Shown: positions 1 to 10,647, counted from the stretch's first letter. The stretch: DNA of 64,000 nt from Paenibacillus sp. CC-CFT747 (GCA_030323305.1 CP106741.1:129001-193000), one strand, 5' to 3'. A program made the numbers and translations. Notes: a model not told the origin generated them from the sequence alone.

Positions 1-173
1 GGCCATAGAACGCCGTGCCGCAGTGCTAGCATCGGGGGGAACTGCGGCAAATTCATCGGCTGGAAGCCGAGATAAAGATTCGGCGGAGTGTTATAGAACT
101 TGACGGGGATGGGCGGACAAGGGTCGAACGGCCCGCGGAACGGGACGTACGCTTTAAAATTACTTGTATACAT
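1..173 (-). CDS. cotJA: Spore coat-associated protein CotJA, 3' end outside window
   Basis: The first 57 codons of a minus-strand gene whose end lies beyond the left edge. The visible protein begins MYTSNFKAYVPF and carries the CotJA hallmarks: an FDPCPPIPVK block, then PPNLYLGFQP, then a QFPP segment followed by ALRHGVLW. In Bacillus subtilis CotJA is a small coat protein made in the mother cell and is the first gene of cotJABC, so cotJB and cotJC probably follow outside the window. The start ATG follows a GGAGGAACCGCC ribosome binding site. The family assignment is confident because nearly the whole visible length matches; the role in the coat is known from B. subtilis only. Confidence 0.9.
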   Translation of the reverse strand, partial: MYTSNFKAYVPFRGPFDPCPPIPVKFYNTPPNLYLGFQPMNLPQFPPMLALRHGVLW

Positions 174-330
174 GGCGGTTCCTCCTGGCAAGGTCTGTAA
201 GTCTTTTCTCCATACCATATGACAAACGCCCATCATCGGTATGGGCGCCCGCCTATTCCGCCCGGATGGGTCCTGTACTATTTCGGGCAAAAGGGGTATA
301 CCTATCCGGCGGCCCTGCTTGCCAACGACG

Positions 331-360
331 AAAAAGCCCGGCTCTTCCGCCGGGCTTTTT
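331..360. terminator. Bidirectional intrinsic terminator
   Basis: A GC-rich hairpin (AAGCCCGGC, six-base loop, GCCGGGCTT) is flanked by A and T runs on both sides. It ends transcription of the HD phosphohydrolase gene before cotJA. Confidence 0.85.
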
Positions 361-399
361 CCTTCTTTTCTTGTTTGGACATAGGACCCGAGATAGCCG

Positions 400-1047
400 T
401 TATTCCTCTCCGTCCCATTCCCTGTAGAACTGCTCAAGAAATGTTTCCATCCGCCGGTGGCGCTCTTCCGCCAGCTCACGGCCATACGCCGTATTCATCC
501 GGTCCTTCAGCTTAAACAGCTTCTCATAAAAATGATTCACCGCCGTGTCGTTGCCGCTGCGGTACTCTTCCGCCGTCATCGTTTCCCTGGGCTTCACTCC
601 GGGATCGTGCATGGGCCGGCCCTTCCAGCCGGAATATACGAAGGTCCGGGCGATCCCGATCGCTCCGAGCGAATCGAGCCGGTCCGCATCCTGGACGACG
701 GCTCCCTCGAGCGTACGCATGGGAGGACGCCCTCCGCCTTTGAAGGACATCGTGGAGATAATCTCCTCCACATGCCCGGCCGTATCCGGGTCCACTCCGT
801 TCGCCTTCATCCACCGGCTGAGCTCCTCCTCGGCGGCCCGGGGATCCGGATTCAGCTTCTCGTCCGCGTAATCGTGAAGCAGGGCGGCCAGTTCACATAC
901 GAAGGCGTCCGCCTTCTCCTGCCGCGCTATCGTTCGGGCCATCCGGACGACCCGGTGAATGTGCCACCAGTCATGGCCGCTGGAATCGCGGGAAAGCTTG
1001 TCCTTCACCAGGTCTTCCGCCGCGGCCAGTATCCTTTCTTTGTCCAA
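400..1047 (-). CDS. HD-domain phosphohydrolase, YpgQ/YedJ-like
   Basis: A 215-residue soluble HD-superfamily metal phosphohydrolase. Visible metal-site pattern: H at about residue 25 in the HDWWHIHRV segment, HD in ALLHDYADE at about 58-59, and D in VVQDADRLDSLGAIG at about 120-122. This is the layout of the YpgQ/YedJ group, of which B. subtilis YpgQ is known to hydrolyse nucleoside triphosphates to monophosphate and pyrophosphate in a Mn-dependent way. The start is TTG, chosen because AAGGAGGAAG lies just upstream and the homology begins at MDKERI. It overlaps the end of the DUF4129 gene by 43 bases, so it may be the last gene of that operon. Substrate in this organism is not known. Confidence 0.8.
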   Translation of the reverse strand: MDKERILAAAEDLVKDKLSRDSSGHDWWHIHRVVRMARTIARQEKADAFVCELAALLHDYADEKLNPDPRAAEEELSRWMKANGVDPDTAGHVEEIISTMSFKGGGRPPMRTLEGAVVQDADRLDSLGAIGIARTFVYSGWKGRPMHDPGVKPRETMTAEEYRSGNDTAVNHFYEKLFKLKDRMNTAYGRELAEERHRRMETFLEQFYREWDGEE

Positions 1048-2386
1048 GCCTGCTTCCTCCTTATGATTTCTGGGACCGGGAGCCGAGGGTCATCTCCCTT
1101 ACCCGCCTGCTTCCATTTCTCCTTCACCTGCTCCCATTCCCGGTCATCCGGCTGCCGCTCCCCGTAACGGACGGATTCGTAAAGGGTAATGAGCTCCTTA
1201 AGGGGTTCCACCCGGTAAATTTCCCACTTCTCCAGCTCTCTGCCTGCTTCCGACGGGGTATAGCGGCTTTCATGCCGATAGCCTTTGCGGGCGGCGGCTT
1301 GTAGAGCGCCTCGGTACAGCCGGCGAACGCGTTCCCGGTTATCTCTTCCCTCGCGGTCTGCTGCAGTCCGGCGCTTCCAGAAGGGCGCCTCCGGGCTTTT
1401 ACGGGCGGGCTCCCGGGCGAGGCGCGTCTTCTCGTCCCGGTAGCCCAGCTCCTCGTTCCCGGCGGCTTCCCGGGCGCCGCTCCGGACGTACCGCTCCCAC
1501 AGTTTAAGGATCAGGGGAGCAGCTTGCGCCAAGCGACCACGATGAGCCAAACGGCCAGTGCCGCGAGTACGGTATAAGCGGCGTAGAGGAAGACCACCTC
1601 CAACGCTTTGGCCAAACGGGACGGTTCCCCGGGCTCTCCCAACGGGAACTCCGGCTGGCGGGGCGGTGGAGGCGGCGGGACGGCTTCCGGAGCTTCCCCG
1701 CCCGAAAACTGCGAGATCAGCCAAGCCACTCCCCTTCGGATGAGAAGAAGCAGCCCGTCTGCGGCCCGTCGGAGGGCACCCAGGTTGGCGGCCAGCAGGG
1801 CGAGTCCCGCGACAGCAAGCGTCCACCCGCGGTTCCGCCGCAGCAGCGACCGCCCGGCGGCGGAGCGCCGTACGTCGGAGCGGACGGCCTCCTCGAGCTG
1901 CCTCCCGCTAAGCACGAAGAGGAAGATCAGCAGCGCCGCAAGACCGAAGACGTTAACCGCTCCTTGATGCGCCTGCCACTCCGGGACTCGGCTGAAGAAA
2001 GGGGACAAGACCAGGTAAATCCCCAACCCCGCCAGGTAAACCCTGTCCGGAAGAACCTCCGATGACCGGCCAAGACGGGACCCCCGCATCACCGCAAGAA
2101 AGCCGTACGGGAACAGCCAGCCGAAGCTCCAGGCCTCGCCCCCGCTCCACACTCCGGCGATGGCCGCTGCCGCGGCCAAACCGAAGAGGAGCTCCAGGAT
2201 GCGCCGGTTCAGCTTCCCGCTATGTCCGGCTCCATATCCGCCGGCATAGGCGGCAAGTCCCGCCGCGAGGAACAGCCAGAGGGAGCCTCCTCCAAGCGTA
2301 TATTTCCAATAAAGGAGAAGAACGGGAAAGAACAGCACAAGCTCGGCTGCCGCTTGTCCCGCAGCCAGCCTCCATCCTGTCTTCAT
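1005..2386 (-). CDS. DUF4129-type membrane protein of the MoxR/DUF58 operon
   Basis: Third gene after MoxR and DUF58. The first 220 or so residues form several hydrophobic segments. A proline-rich linker (EAVPPPPPP) and another membrane segment follow, then a cytoplasmic DUF4129-type tail with RLYRGALQAAARKGYRHE and TPSEAGRELE. In related operons (B. subtilis yeaC-yeaA-yebA) this position is held by a protein with a transglutaminase core between the membrane part and DUF4129; no such core is seen here. The reading frame breaks at the run of four G at 1514-1517; one more base joins LLP to LILKLWERY and gives 460 residues. The start ATG overlaps the DUF58 stop (ATGA). Function unknown, perhaps envelope stress or protein maturation. 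Confidence 0.7.
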
Positions 2387-3497
2387 AAAGGATCCTCCCC
2401 TTTCTCCGCTCCCCCGGCGTAACATCCGGCGTAAGCAGAAATTCGACGGTATTGCCGTTCTGGCGGAGCCTGGCCGCCGCAGCCGTTACCTTATCGGAAA
2501 CATACGGGGTAATGAGGAGGTAGTCCCGTCCGCTTATTCCCGTATCCGCCTCATCCGCCAGGAACAGCTCGAAGGGACGGATTCTCTCCAAGAGCAGCTT
2601 GGCCAGGGTATCCATCAGAAACCGGGTGTGAAGCGTTCCGCTTCCCGGCTCCACCCGGACGGATTCCTTAGGGGTATCCGCACTCGCTCCATTGTAGGCG
2701 AGGCCCACCTCCATCCCAACCCGTCCGAAACGGTCAATCAAGGAAGCCGCCACTGAGATCCCAAGCTCGATCCGCTGGGTCTCCGTCACCCCCTGCCACA
2801 TCATGTCCGATTCCTCTACATTGACACAGAGCATCAGCTTGTGGTCGGTCGTGTAATCCCGCTTGTAGACTTGAAGCTCCCCTGTCCGGGCAGTCGCTTT
2901 CCAATTGACGGAATTGAGGGCGTCCCCGTACCGGTATTCCCGGACCCCGGCGGTCACGAAGGGATCGTCTACGATCCAGCGCTTCGCGAGCTGTTCTCCC
3001 TGCCAGCTTCGGCTCGGAAGCGGAAGCTCGTCCAAAGGATAGAGCTTCGGGTAGACGAGAAGCTCCGCTTCGAACGAGAGGGGACGGTTCCCTGCGCGAA
3101 TCCCGAGAAAGTCCCCGCATTCCATCACCGCGGAGCGAAGACGGTAGCATCCCCGTTTGGCCGCATGAACCTTATGCCTTCGCACCACCTTGGTGTTAGG
3201 CATGAGGCTGAAGAGGCTTTTATGATTCTGGTAATACTCCCCGGAGCTGACCTCCATTTCAAAACGGCTCTGGAATTCCAGTCCCGCCGAAATAAGCGAC
3301 TCTACCCGAAGCCAAGGGACGGGAAGCTTCTTCGCATTGGCGATGATCTCCACCAGCTCCACTTGTTCTCCTTCGCTGCACGTCTCCGCGCTGAATTCCC
3401 TTGTATAACGGATGCGGGACAAGCCCCAGCGGCGCACGATCAAGCTTTGTCCTCCTACCGTCAGGGCAGCCGTTACCAGCAGCCATCCGATGCCCAC
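2383..3497 (-). CDS. DUF58 domain protein
   Basis: About 371 residues: one or two N-terminal membrane segments, a beta-rich region, then the DUF58 core with VTAGVREYRYGDALNSVNWK, the family signature around residue 200, in a von Willebrand-A-like fold. DUF58 proteins pair with MoxR ATPases, usually in envelope maturation or stress. The start is GTG at 3497, preceded by AAAGGAGGGGACAGG; an ATG further upstream is less likely. As written the frame runs to 2220, deep into the next gene. Adding one base to the C run at 2411-2415 ends the protein at TGA 2383-2385, overlapping the next ATG. That arrangement is typical of this operon, so I use it. Confidence 0.8.
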
Positions 3498-3578
3498 CCT
3501 GTCCCCTCCTTTCGGTTCTCCTGCCGATCCATGGCCCCTGTTCCATCCATAAAGCTCCCCCATCCCGCAAGGAAAGCG

Positions 3579-4532
3579 TCAGCTCAAAGCCTCCGCCGGT
3601 ACGGCGGTTGCCCTCAGAACCGAATCCACTACGGCTTCCGCAGGCACCGGGCCGGAGCGGATCTGCTGCCGGCACAGGAGCCGGTGGGCCAGCACCGGCT
3701 TCGCCACCGCCTTCACATCGTCGGGCAGGACATAATCCCGTCCCCGCAGAACGGCGTACGCCTGCGACGCCTTCAGGAGAGCCTGGCTGCCCCGCGGGCT
3801 GACACCCAGTGCCACCTCGGGATGTGTCCGGGTGGCCTCCACGATGGCTACGATGTATCGGAGCAGGTCCTCCGCCACCCGAATCCTCCCAATCTCCTTC
3901 TGCGCCTCCGCCAGATCGGCGCGGTCCGCCGCCGGCTGCAGCCCGTCCATCGGATTCGCTCCGCTGAACCGGGTAAGAATGGCAAGCGCCTCCTCCGTGC
4001 TTGGATAGCCCATCCGGATGCGAACCAGGAACCGGTCAAGCTGGGCTTCGGGAAGCGGGAAGGTGCCCTGGTTGTCGATCGGATTCTGGGTGGCCATGAC
4101 CAGAAACGGCCTCTCCAGCTCGCGGGTTACCCCGTCGATGCTGATCTGCCTTTCTTCCATGCACTCGAGCAGGCTGGATTGGGTCCGCGGGGTAGCGCGG
4201 TTGATCTCATCGGCAATGACGACATTGGCAAAAAGCGGACCCGGCCTAAATTCGAATTCGCTCTGTTTCTGATTAAAGAAATTAATACCGCTTAAGTCCG
4301 AAGGAAGCAAATCCGGTGTAAACTGAATGCGTTTAAAGGTCCCGCCCACGGAACGGGCCAGCGCTTTCGCCAGCATGGTCTTGCCGGTGCCCGGGACATC
4401 CTCGAGCAGAACATGCCCGGAGGACAAAAGCGCCACCAGCAGAAGGTCCATCACTTCGTCCTTGCCGACCATGACCGTTTGAAGATTCTCTTTTATCCGG
4501 TCTGTCATGGATTTTATAACCGTATGCTCCAT
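3579..4532 (-). CDS. MoxR-family AAA+ ATPase
   Basis: A 317-residue AAA+ ATPase. Walker A is EDVPGTGKT at about residue 47-55, Walker B is VVIADEINRA near 105-115, and sensor 1 lies in FLVMATQNP; the C-terminal lid follows. These features are diagnostic of MoxR chaperone-like ATPases, which act with DUF58/VWA partners, here the next gene. The start ATG at 4532 is preferred to one upstream because the conserved region begins at MEHTVIKSMTDRI. First gene of a three- or four-gene minus-strand operon. Client protein unknown. Confidence 0.9.
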   Translation of the reverse strand: MEHTVIKSMTDRIKENLQTVMVGKDEVMDLLLVALLSSGHVLLEDVPGTGKTMLAKALARSVGGTFKRIQFTPDLLPSDLSGINFFNQKQSEFEFRPGPLFANVVIADEINRATPRTQSSLLECMEERQISIDGVTRELERPFLVMATQNPIDNQGTFPLPEAQLDRFLVRIRMGYPSTEEALAILTRFSGANPMDGLQPAADRADLAEAQKEIGRIRVAEDLLRYIVAIVEATRTHPEVALGVSPRGSQALLKASQAYAVLRGRDYVLPDDVKAVAKPVLAHRLLCRQQIRSGPVPAEAVVDSVLRATAVPAEALS

Positions 4533-4711
4533 CTCAACGCCTCTTTTCCGTCTTGATCCCATCCGGCCAAGTTCCGGTAAGGGTGGCCTGGCCCATCCAA
4601 GGAAATGACCTGGCCCGGCTTGTCTTGTTCTTTACTTCTCGTTGGTTTAGCCCTAATCCTTTTTTTGTTGTAAAATGCCGCAGCCCTTAGAGGTTGGGTC
4701 CGGTCTGAAAC

Positions 4712-4738
4712 AAAAAAACACCCGTAGGGTGTTTTTTA
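4712..4738 (-). terminator. Intrinsic terminator of the AI-2E transporter gene
   Basis: Hairpin AAACACCC / GGGTGTTT with a T run on the minus strand, 12 bases after the stop of the 4750-5784 gene. Confidence 0.85.
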
Positions 4739-4749
4739 GTACATGGTTA

Positions 4750-5784
4750 TCATTCCAGCTTGATCCGGATCTTGAGCAGGCCGACCTGACGGAGCGCCGT
4801 ATAGATGATGATGACCAGCGGGCCGAGAAAAAGGCCGATCACCCCCACCAGCTTGAATCCGACGTAAAGGCTGACCAAAGCGGCGAGAGAACCGATCCCC
4901 ACGGCATTGCCGAGAACCTTCGGCTCGACGATCCGCCGGACGACGGTGACCACAGCGAACATAATGAGAAGGCCGGTGCCGAGGAACGTATTCCCCATGA
5001 CGATTTCATAGATGGCCCAGGGAACGAGAACGGAGCCCGTCCCCAGAATGGGAAGAAGGTCGACGATTGTCACGAGAAAGGCAAGAGCCAGGGCGTAGCC
5101 CGTCTTAAGCAGCATCAGGCCCACCAGCATGAGAACAAACGTTATGGCGCTTAAGATCAGCTGGGCCATGATAAAGCCGAGAATCGCGCGGCGCAGAACC
5201 AGGAGGACGGAATCAATCTGCGGGCGGGTCTGCTCGTCGAATAGAGACAGGAAGGATTCCTTAACCTTGGGCAGGTTGATCGAATACAAGTAGAAGGCGA
5301 GAAGGAAAACAATCATCGCGATCAGCAGATTGGGGACCTTGGCCGCAAAATTAAGAAAATAGCCCGTTACCCCGGTGAAAATGCCGGTGAGGGAACGAAG
5401 CGTTGAGCCCAGTCCCGTTTCGAGCTGGTCCGCCAGCTGAGGAGAGAAGGAGGCGACCAAGGATTTGATGCTGTCCGTCGCCTGCTGGATCAGGCCGTCA
5501 GGATCGGTCCAGTGGGTAGGGACGGATTTGACGAAGCTGGCCGTCTCGAACACGATTTTGGCCCCGATGCCGTAAATGAATCCGATCAGGACCAGCGTAA
5601 AAAGCGTGCAGATCAGCATGGAGGCAAGCGGACGCTTAATCCGGTTGAACCTCATGACCAGCTGAACGAGCGGCTCCAGCAGGATGGCGAACACCAACGC
5701 GAGCAGGAACGGAGCTCCGTAGGTGAAGAAACCGTAAAGGAGCAGAAGCCCCAGAACGATGGTGATCAATGATTTGATGGACAC
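4750..5784 (-). CDS. AI-2E family (PerM/YtvI-like) membrane protein
   Basis: A 344-residue polytopic protein of the AI-2E/UPF0118 family. It has paired N-terminal membrane helices, a long extracytoplasmic stretch (about 70-150), then a run of helices ending in the conserved VDLLPILGTGSVLVPWAI block and GPLVIIIYTALR. The family includes B. subtilis YtvI, a sporulation membrane protein, and various exporters; this sequence alone does not tell which. The start is GTG, after AGGAGGGAAAAC. It stands alone, with a terminator behind it. The substrate, if any, is unknown. Confidence 0.8.
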   Translation of the reverse strand: MSIKSLITIVLGLLLLYGFFTYGAPFLLALVFAILLEPLVQLVMRFNRIKRPLASMLICTLFTLVLIGFIYGIGAKIVFETASFVKSVPTHWTDPDGLIQQATDSIKSLVASFSPQLADQLETGLGSTLRSLTGIFTGVTGYFLNFAAKVPNLLIAMIVFLLAFYLYSINLPKVKESFLSLFDEQTRPQIDSVLLVLRRAILGFIMAQLILSAITFVLMLVGLMLLKTGYALALAFLVTIVDLLPILGTGSVLVPWAIYEIVMGNTFLGTGLLIMFAVVTVVRRIVEPKVLGNAVGIGSLAALVSLYVGFKLVGVIGLFLGPLVIIIYTALRQVGLLKIRIKLE

Positions 5785-5823
5785 GTTTTCCCTCCTATGG
5801 CCTTACGGGGCTTTCCTTTCCTA

Positions 5824-7167
5824 TCAAGAGGTCGGCACCGCGCCGGCCGGCGGAGTCGACGGCTTCTCCGGCTTGTAAATGTTCACCCGGACAATCCGCA
5901 GCCGCTCGGCCTCCGCCACTTCGAACGTATGGCCCCCGAAGACGAACTTCTTGCCTTTGGCGGGAACCCCTTCCAGCTTCTTGAACAGCCAGCCGCCGAT
6001 GGAATCCACTTCCTCATCATGGAGGTCTAGAGCAAGCAGGTCCGATACATCTTCAATGAGCATGCGTCCGTCCACCGAGACGATATTTTCCTTTACTTCG
6101 TATTCAGGGCGCTCGTTGTCGAACTCATCCTGGATCTCTCCGACGATTTCTTCCAGGATGTCTTCGGCGGTCAGAAGGCCCGCCGTTCCGCCGTATTCAT
6201 CGACCACGATGGCAAGCTGGGATTTTCTCTTCTGCATGAGGCGCAGAACATGGCTGATCTCCATCGATTCCGGCACGGTGAGAATCGGCCGCACCAGCTT
6301 GCGCAGCTCCTTCGGCGGCTCCTCGCCGCCCGTCAGAATATCGGTAATGTGCACGAAGCCGATAATCTGATCCTTGTCTTCCACCGCCACGGGATAACGG
6401 GTGTGCCTCGTGTTGTGGACGATCAGAAGGTTCTCATCCATGGTAGCGTCGGTGAACAGACAGTCGATGTCCGTCCGCGGAAGCATGATCTCCCGGGCGA
6501 GCCGGTCGGAGAATTCGAAGATGTTATCGAACAGGACCAGCTCGTCGCGGTCGATATGCCCGCTTTTGGCGCTCTGGTTCATCAGGATCCGGATTTCTTC
6601 TTCCGTATGGGCCTCATGCTCCCCTCCGGGCTCGATCCCGATCAGCTTAAGCACCCCTACCGAGGCGGCATTGAGCACCCAAATAAGGGGACGGAAAATC
6701 TTGTTGAACAGGATCATGGGGCCGGACAGCAGCATCGCCGTCCCTTCGGCCTTGCGGATCGCCAGCGTCTTCGGTGCCTGCTCCCCGAACACGATATGAA
6801 AGAAGGTAATGGTCAGAAACGCAGCGAGGAAAGAAAGCACGCTGCTGAGCGTGTCGTTATGTACGTTAAGCCGCTCCAGCAGCGGATCCATCACCAGCTC
6901 CGAAATGGTCGGCTCCCCCACCCACCCGAGTCCGAGGGAAGCAAGTGTTATCCCCAATTGGGTGGCGGACAGATAAGTATCCAGCCTGCGCGTGATAGTC
7001 ATGGCATATTTCACGTTTTTTCCTTCGTTAGCGAGCTCCTGGAGGCGGGTCTGCCGGATCTTTACGAAGGCGAATTCCGCCGCGACGAAGATTCCGTTCA
7101 GGGCGACCAGCACCAGAACGATAAGCAGATTCCAGGTAATTTTGCCAAGCTCGAATTCAGTTTCCAT
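5824..7167 (-). CDS. CNNM/CorC-type hemolysin-family protein (DUF21-CBS-CorC_HlyC)
   Basis: A 447-residue membrane protein. It has the DUF21 (CNNM) transmembrane domain at about 10-200, including FVAAEFAFVKIRQTRLQEL and TLASLGLGWVGEP. Two CBS motifs follow (about 215-335, with MLPRTDIDCLF and VVDEYGGTAGLLTAEDILEEIVGEI), then a C-terminal CorC_HlyC domain (about 350-435, IGGWLF, VFGGHTFEVAEAERLRIVRV). The family is linked to Mg2+/Co2+ export and is often called hemolysin only for historical reasons. The start ATG at 7167 has AAAGGAGA upstream; an open frame extends further 5' but without family features. Confidence 0.88.
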   Translation of the reverse strand: METEFELGKITWNLLIVLVLVALNGIFVAAEFAFVKIRQTRLQELANEGKNVKYAMTITRRLDTYLSATQLGITLASLGLGWVGEPTISELVMDPLLERLNVHNDTLSSVLSFLAAFLTITFFHIVFGEQAPKTLAIRKAEGTAMLLSGPMILFNKIFRPLIWVLNAASVGVLKLIGIEPGGEHEAHTEEEIRILMNQSAKSGHIDRDELVLFDNIFEFSDRLAREIMLPRTDIDCLFTDATMDENLLIVHNTRHTRYPVAVEDKDQIIGFVHITDILTGGEEPPKELRKLVRPILTVPESMEISHVLRLMQKRKSQLAIVVDEYGGTAGLLTAEDILEEIVGEIQDEFDNERPEYEVKENIVSVDGRMLIEDVSDLLALDLHDEEVDSIGGWLFKKLEGVPAKGKKFVFGGHTFEVAEAERLRIVRVNIYKPEKPSTPPAGAVPTS

Positions 7168-7252
7168 GACAGTCTCCTTTGAAACCGGCGTATTGTGACG
7201 TTTATCCCTTTTACCCTCGTTATCCGCTCCTTGAATCGACCAGAGGCGATTC

Positions 7253-8370
7253 CTAGAGGTCCGCGGCGCGCCGCTTCTTGAAATCCATGCCGGCATAATA
7301 GGAATCCGCGACGAGCAGGTTGGGCCCGCAGCAGCCCGCTTCGGGACAGTGGCAGTTAACCGTGCGGTTGAGCGGATGGTCCTCCCACTCACGGAAAACA
7401 TCGGGGAGCCGGTCCCGAATAATGTTCCCGAGAGGAGGCATAGCGGCAAAATCGGTGACGTACACATCCCCCGTAAACAGGTTGACGTTCAACCGGTTGC
7501 GTCCGTCAGGGTCGTTGCGTACCGTCACCCCCGGCTCCCGGCGAAGCCGGCGGATCAGCTCCAGCTCCTCTTCCTTGTCGCTGCAGCCGAAGAAGGGCAG
7601 CGTGCCGAACAGCATCCACAGGTCAGGGTCCCGGGCATCGAGCAGCCGGTGAATGGCTTGGCGGATCTGCTCGAGCGTAAGCGATGGCAGCCCGGCGGCA
7701 AAAGCACTCGGGTACATCGGATGAACCTCGTGCCGGCGGCAGCCCATGTCCCGGATCAACCGGTGAATGGCCCCGATCTTCTCATGTGTGCGGAAATTGA
7801 TCATGGATTCCGCAGAGACGAAGAGGCCTCCCCGGCTTAGAGCCGCCGTGTTCTCCACCATCCGCTCGTACAGCTTCACGGCGGCCTCCCGTCCGATGGG
7901 ATGAGCGGAGTTGGCGAAACCCACGCGGTGGAAATCGTCCGCGTTCAAATAATTGAAGGAAATGTGCATGACGTCGAGATAAGGCGCCATCAGCTCGTAC
8001 CGCCCGAGGTCGAGCGTTACATTGGAGTTGATTTGCGTGCGGACGCCCCGGTCCTGGGCGTATTTCAGCAGGGGAACGATGTAGTCCTTGATCGTCGACA
8101 TCCGGTAGGAGGGTTCCCCCCGGTTAGGGATATGGTCTGAAGGGTCTCCACCTCATCGAGGCGCTTCAGCATAACCGCAAGCGGCAGCTTCTCCCCTTCC
8201 GTCATCACAAGGGAATCCCCTACCGCGCAGTGCTCGCATCTCATGTTGCACAGATTGGTGACGGTCATTTCCACACTGGTTAACACATGCTTTCCGTATT
8301 TCTGCAAGGAGCCGATCGGATCCCACGGATCGTTGACCGGACTCATGACGGCTTTATTCACACTCTTCAC
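7253..8370 (-). CDS. yfkAB: Radical SAM/CxCxxxxC protein YfkAB
   Basis: A radical SAM protein of 372 residues, close to the length of B. subtilis YfkAB. The N-terminal cluster motif CNMRCEHC (CxxxCxxC) lies near residue 40, followed by the SLTGGEPSYR glycine-rich motif. The C-terminal NCHCPEAGC gives the CxCxxxxC signature that names the family. The product and substrate are unknown in any organism. The frame is broken in the run of six C at 8116-8121; one more G on the coding strand turns GGNPPTG into GGEPSYRMS and joins the halves. The start is GTG at 8370 with only a weak ribosome binding site. Confidence 0.85.
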
Positions 8371-8431
8371 ACCTGACTTATCGGTTTGACCTTTATTTTA
8401 TCGCATCTTCCCGCAAAATAAAAACCTTGCT

Positions 8432-10647
8432 TCAGCCGCCTCCCGCCGGGGTCTTTCCCTTGATCCAGCGGGGCGCCCACCAATTGGCCCGGCCGAGCAG
8501 CTTCATAAGGGCGGGCACCATGATGACGCGGATGAGCGTAGCATCGATAAAGACGGCACAGGACAGGCCGATCCCGAGCGCCTTGATGATTTCAATGTCG
8601 GTAAAAATAAACGAGCCCACCACGACGACCAGAATGAACGCCGCGCTCGTAATGAGGCTTCCCGTTTTCTTGAGGCCTTCCGCCGTGCTTCTCTCGTTAT
8701 CGCCGGTCTTCTCGTATTCCTCCATGATGCGGGAAATGAGGAATACCTCGTAATCCATGGATATCCCGAACACCACGCAGAAAATAATAACGGGCAGCGT
8801 GGCCATGACGTAGCCGGTCGAGGTGATGTTCAGCCAGTCCGCCCCATAGCCGTGCTGGAACACGCTCACCACAATTCCGAGGCTGGCTCCCAGGCTCAGC
8901 ACATTCATGAGCACGGCCTTCAGCGGAAGCAGAACCGAACGGAAAGCGAGGAGCAGGACGAAATAAGTCACCACCATCACGAAGCCGACGACATACGGGG
9001 TGCCCCGGTTGATCCGGTCAAGCATGTCCACCCGGTAGGCCGGCCCCCGGTTACGAGCGCTTTCAGCCCGCCGGCGTCCAGCTTGCGAAGCTCCTTGACG
9101 AGCTGCTCCGCCTCCTTCCCGTCCGGATCGACCGAAGGAATGACCGTAAGGAGCGCGGAACGGTCCTTCGCCAAATGCCTCTCCTCCACGCCCCGCCGGT
9201 TCGCTTCCTGGGCGTAGAAGGCCGCCGTCTGCTCAGCGCGAAGGTTTCCCGGCAGGGTGGCGTAGCTCTGAATCTCCTTCACCCCGGAGGTGCTGCGGAT
9301 GGTCTCGGCGAAGGCTTGAACCTGGCGGATCGCCTCCTCGCTCCAAATTTCCCCTTGGCCTCGACATAAACCTGCAGCGGATTCATTTGGCCCGGGTCAT
9401 ACGCCTGCTTGATCAGATCCGATCCGCTTCGGGATTCATAGCGGGGAGGAAGAACCTCCGCATTCGGCACCCCGAGCTTGAGGCCCCCGAGCGGGAGCAT
9501 CAGGGCTATCAGGGCGCAGCTCATGACGAGCACAAGAAGCAGCGGCCGCTTCATCACCGCATAAGACACTGTCTCCCATAAACGGGACTCCCTTCCCTGC
9601 AGACGGGCCGGCAGCACCCGCCAGGAGTTGATCCGCGTGCCGAGAAGGCCCAGTAAAGCGGGAAGAAGGGTATTGGCCGCAAGGACGGACGTCATGACGA
9701 CGAGTACTCCCCGAGGCATAACGACTGGAAGATCGACAGGTTGATGAACAGCATGCCGAAGAGGCCGATGAGAACGGCGGCCCCCGAGAAGAAGATGGAC
9801 CGGCCGGCCGTCTGGCTCGTCATCGCCACCGCTTCCCCAACGGATTCCCTCCGCTTCAGCTCCTCCCGGAACCGGCTCACCATGAACAGGGCGTAATCGA
9901 TTCCGACCGCAAGCCCGAGCATGGTAACCATGTTGGGAAGGAAATTCGATAAGGACTGCTCGCGGGCGATGAAATAGACGATCCCAAGTGTAGAGGCCAC
10001 GCTCATGACACCCACCACCATGGGAAGAAGAGCGCCCGGAACGGTTCCAAAAATCAGCAGAAGAACGATCAGGGCAATGGGCAGCCCGATCACCTCCGCC
10101 TTCGCGATATCGCTTTTGGAGGCCTGCTGCATGTCATAGAGAATGGCAGGGCCCCCGGTTACATCCACCTTCATCCCCGCTGGGGGAACGGTTTTCTCCC
10201 GAATGTCCGGATACTTCTCCAGGGAGGCATCCGTGCCAAGCTCCAAATTCACCAATACCGTGTGAACGGGGGCCCGCCTTCCTTCCGCGCGGCGGGATTC
10301 AGCTGAACGCCGGACACATACGGAAGAGCTTTAACCGGCTCGAGGGATTCAAGAATCGCCTTAACCGTCTGGCTTTCCTCTTGTTCCCCTGTGCCTTCCT
10401 TAGGCGAATAGACAAAAGTCAGCTGGGAGGGAGCGGCCCCGAGCTTCTCCTGAAGGCTCAGGAGCCCCTTGTCCGAATCGCTTCCTTTCGGGGTGAACCC
10501 GCTGTCGTTCATCAGCCCCGGCGCTTTCTGGGCAAACCACCCTAACCCTATGAACAGCAGCAGCCAGCCCACCAGCACCACCTTCCGGTACCGGTACATG
10601 GCCATGCCCCAATGCCAGAACCAACCCTTGCTTTCCGTTTCTCTCAT
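8432..10647 (-). CDS. MMPL/RND-family membrane transporter (YdgH/YdfJ-like)
   Basis: A 739-residue MMPL-type exporter. Order: membrane helix 1 (YRKVVLVGWLLLFIGLGWF), an extracytoplasmic domain with a MNDSGFTPKGSDS segment, five helices containing GLAVGIDYALFMVSRFREEL, a second extracytoplasmic domain, then the second five-helix block with VVFGISMDYEVFLISRIMEEY. The duplicated GxxxDY motif is the proton-relay signature of this superfamily. Four one-base losses break the frame, at 9044-9048, about 9344-9354 (A or T run), 9709-9712 and 10268-10272; with them restored the span is an exact multiple of three. The start ATG has GGGAGGACC upstream. Bacterial relatives export lipids or antibiotics; the cargo here is not known. 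Confidence 0.85.

Noticed and set aside
2841..4295. Long plus-strand open frame of 484 codons opposite MoxR and DUF58
   Set aside because: It mirrors two well-supported minus-strand genes, has no ribosome binding site and no family motif. High GC makes such antisense frames common here.
5824..7467. 547-residue form of the CNNM protein
   Set aside because: The first 100 residues have no family features. The ATG at 7167 has a good ribosome binding site and begins the conserved domain.
8432..10647. Several separate small transporter genes
   Set aside because: The pieces are consecutive parts of one MMPL protein, and each junction is a homopolymer loss.
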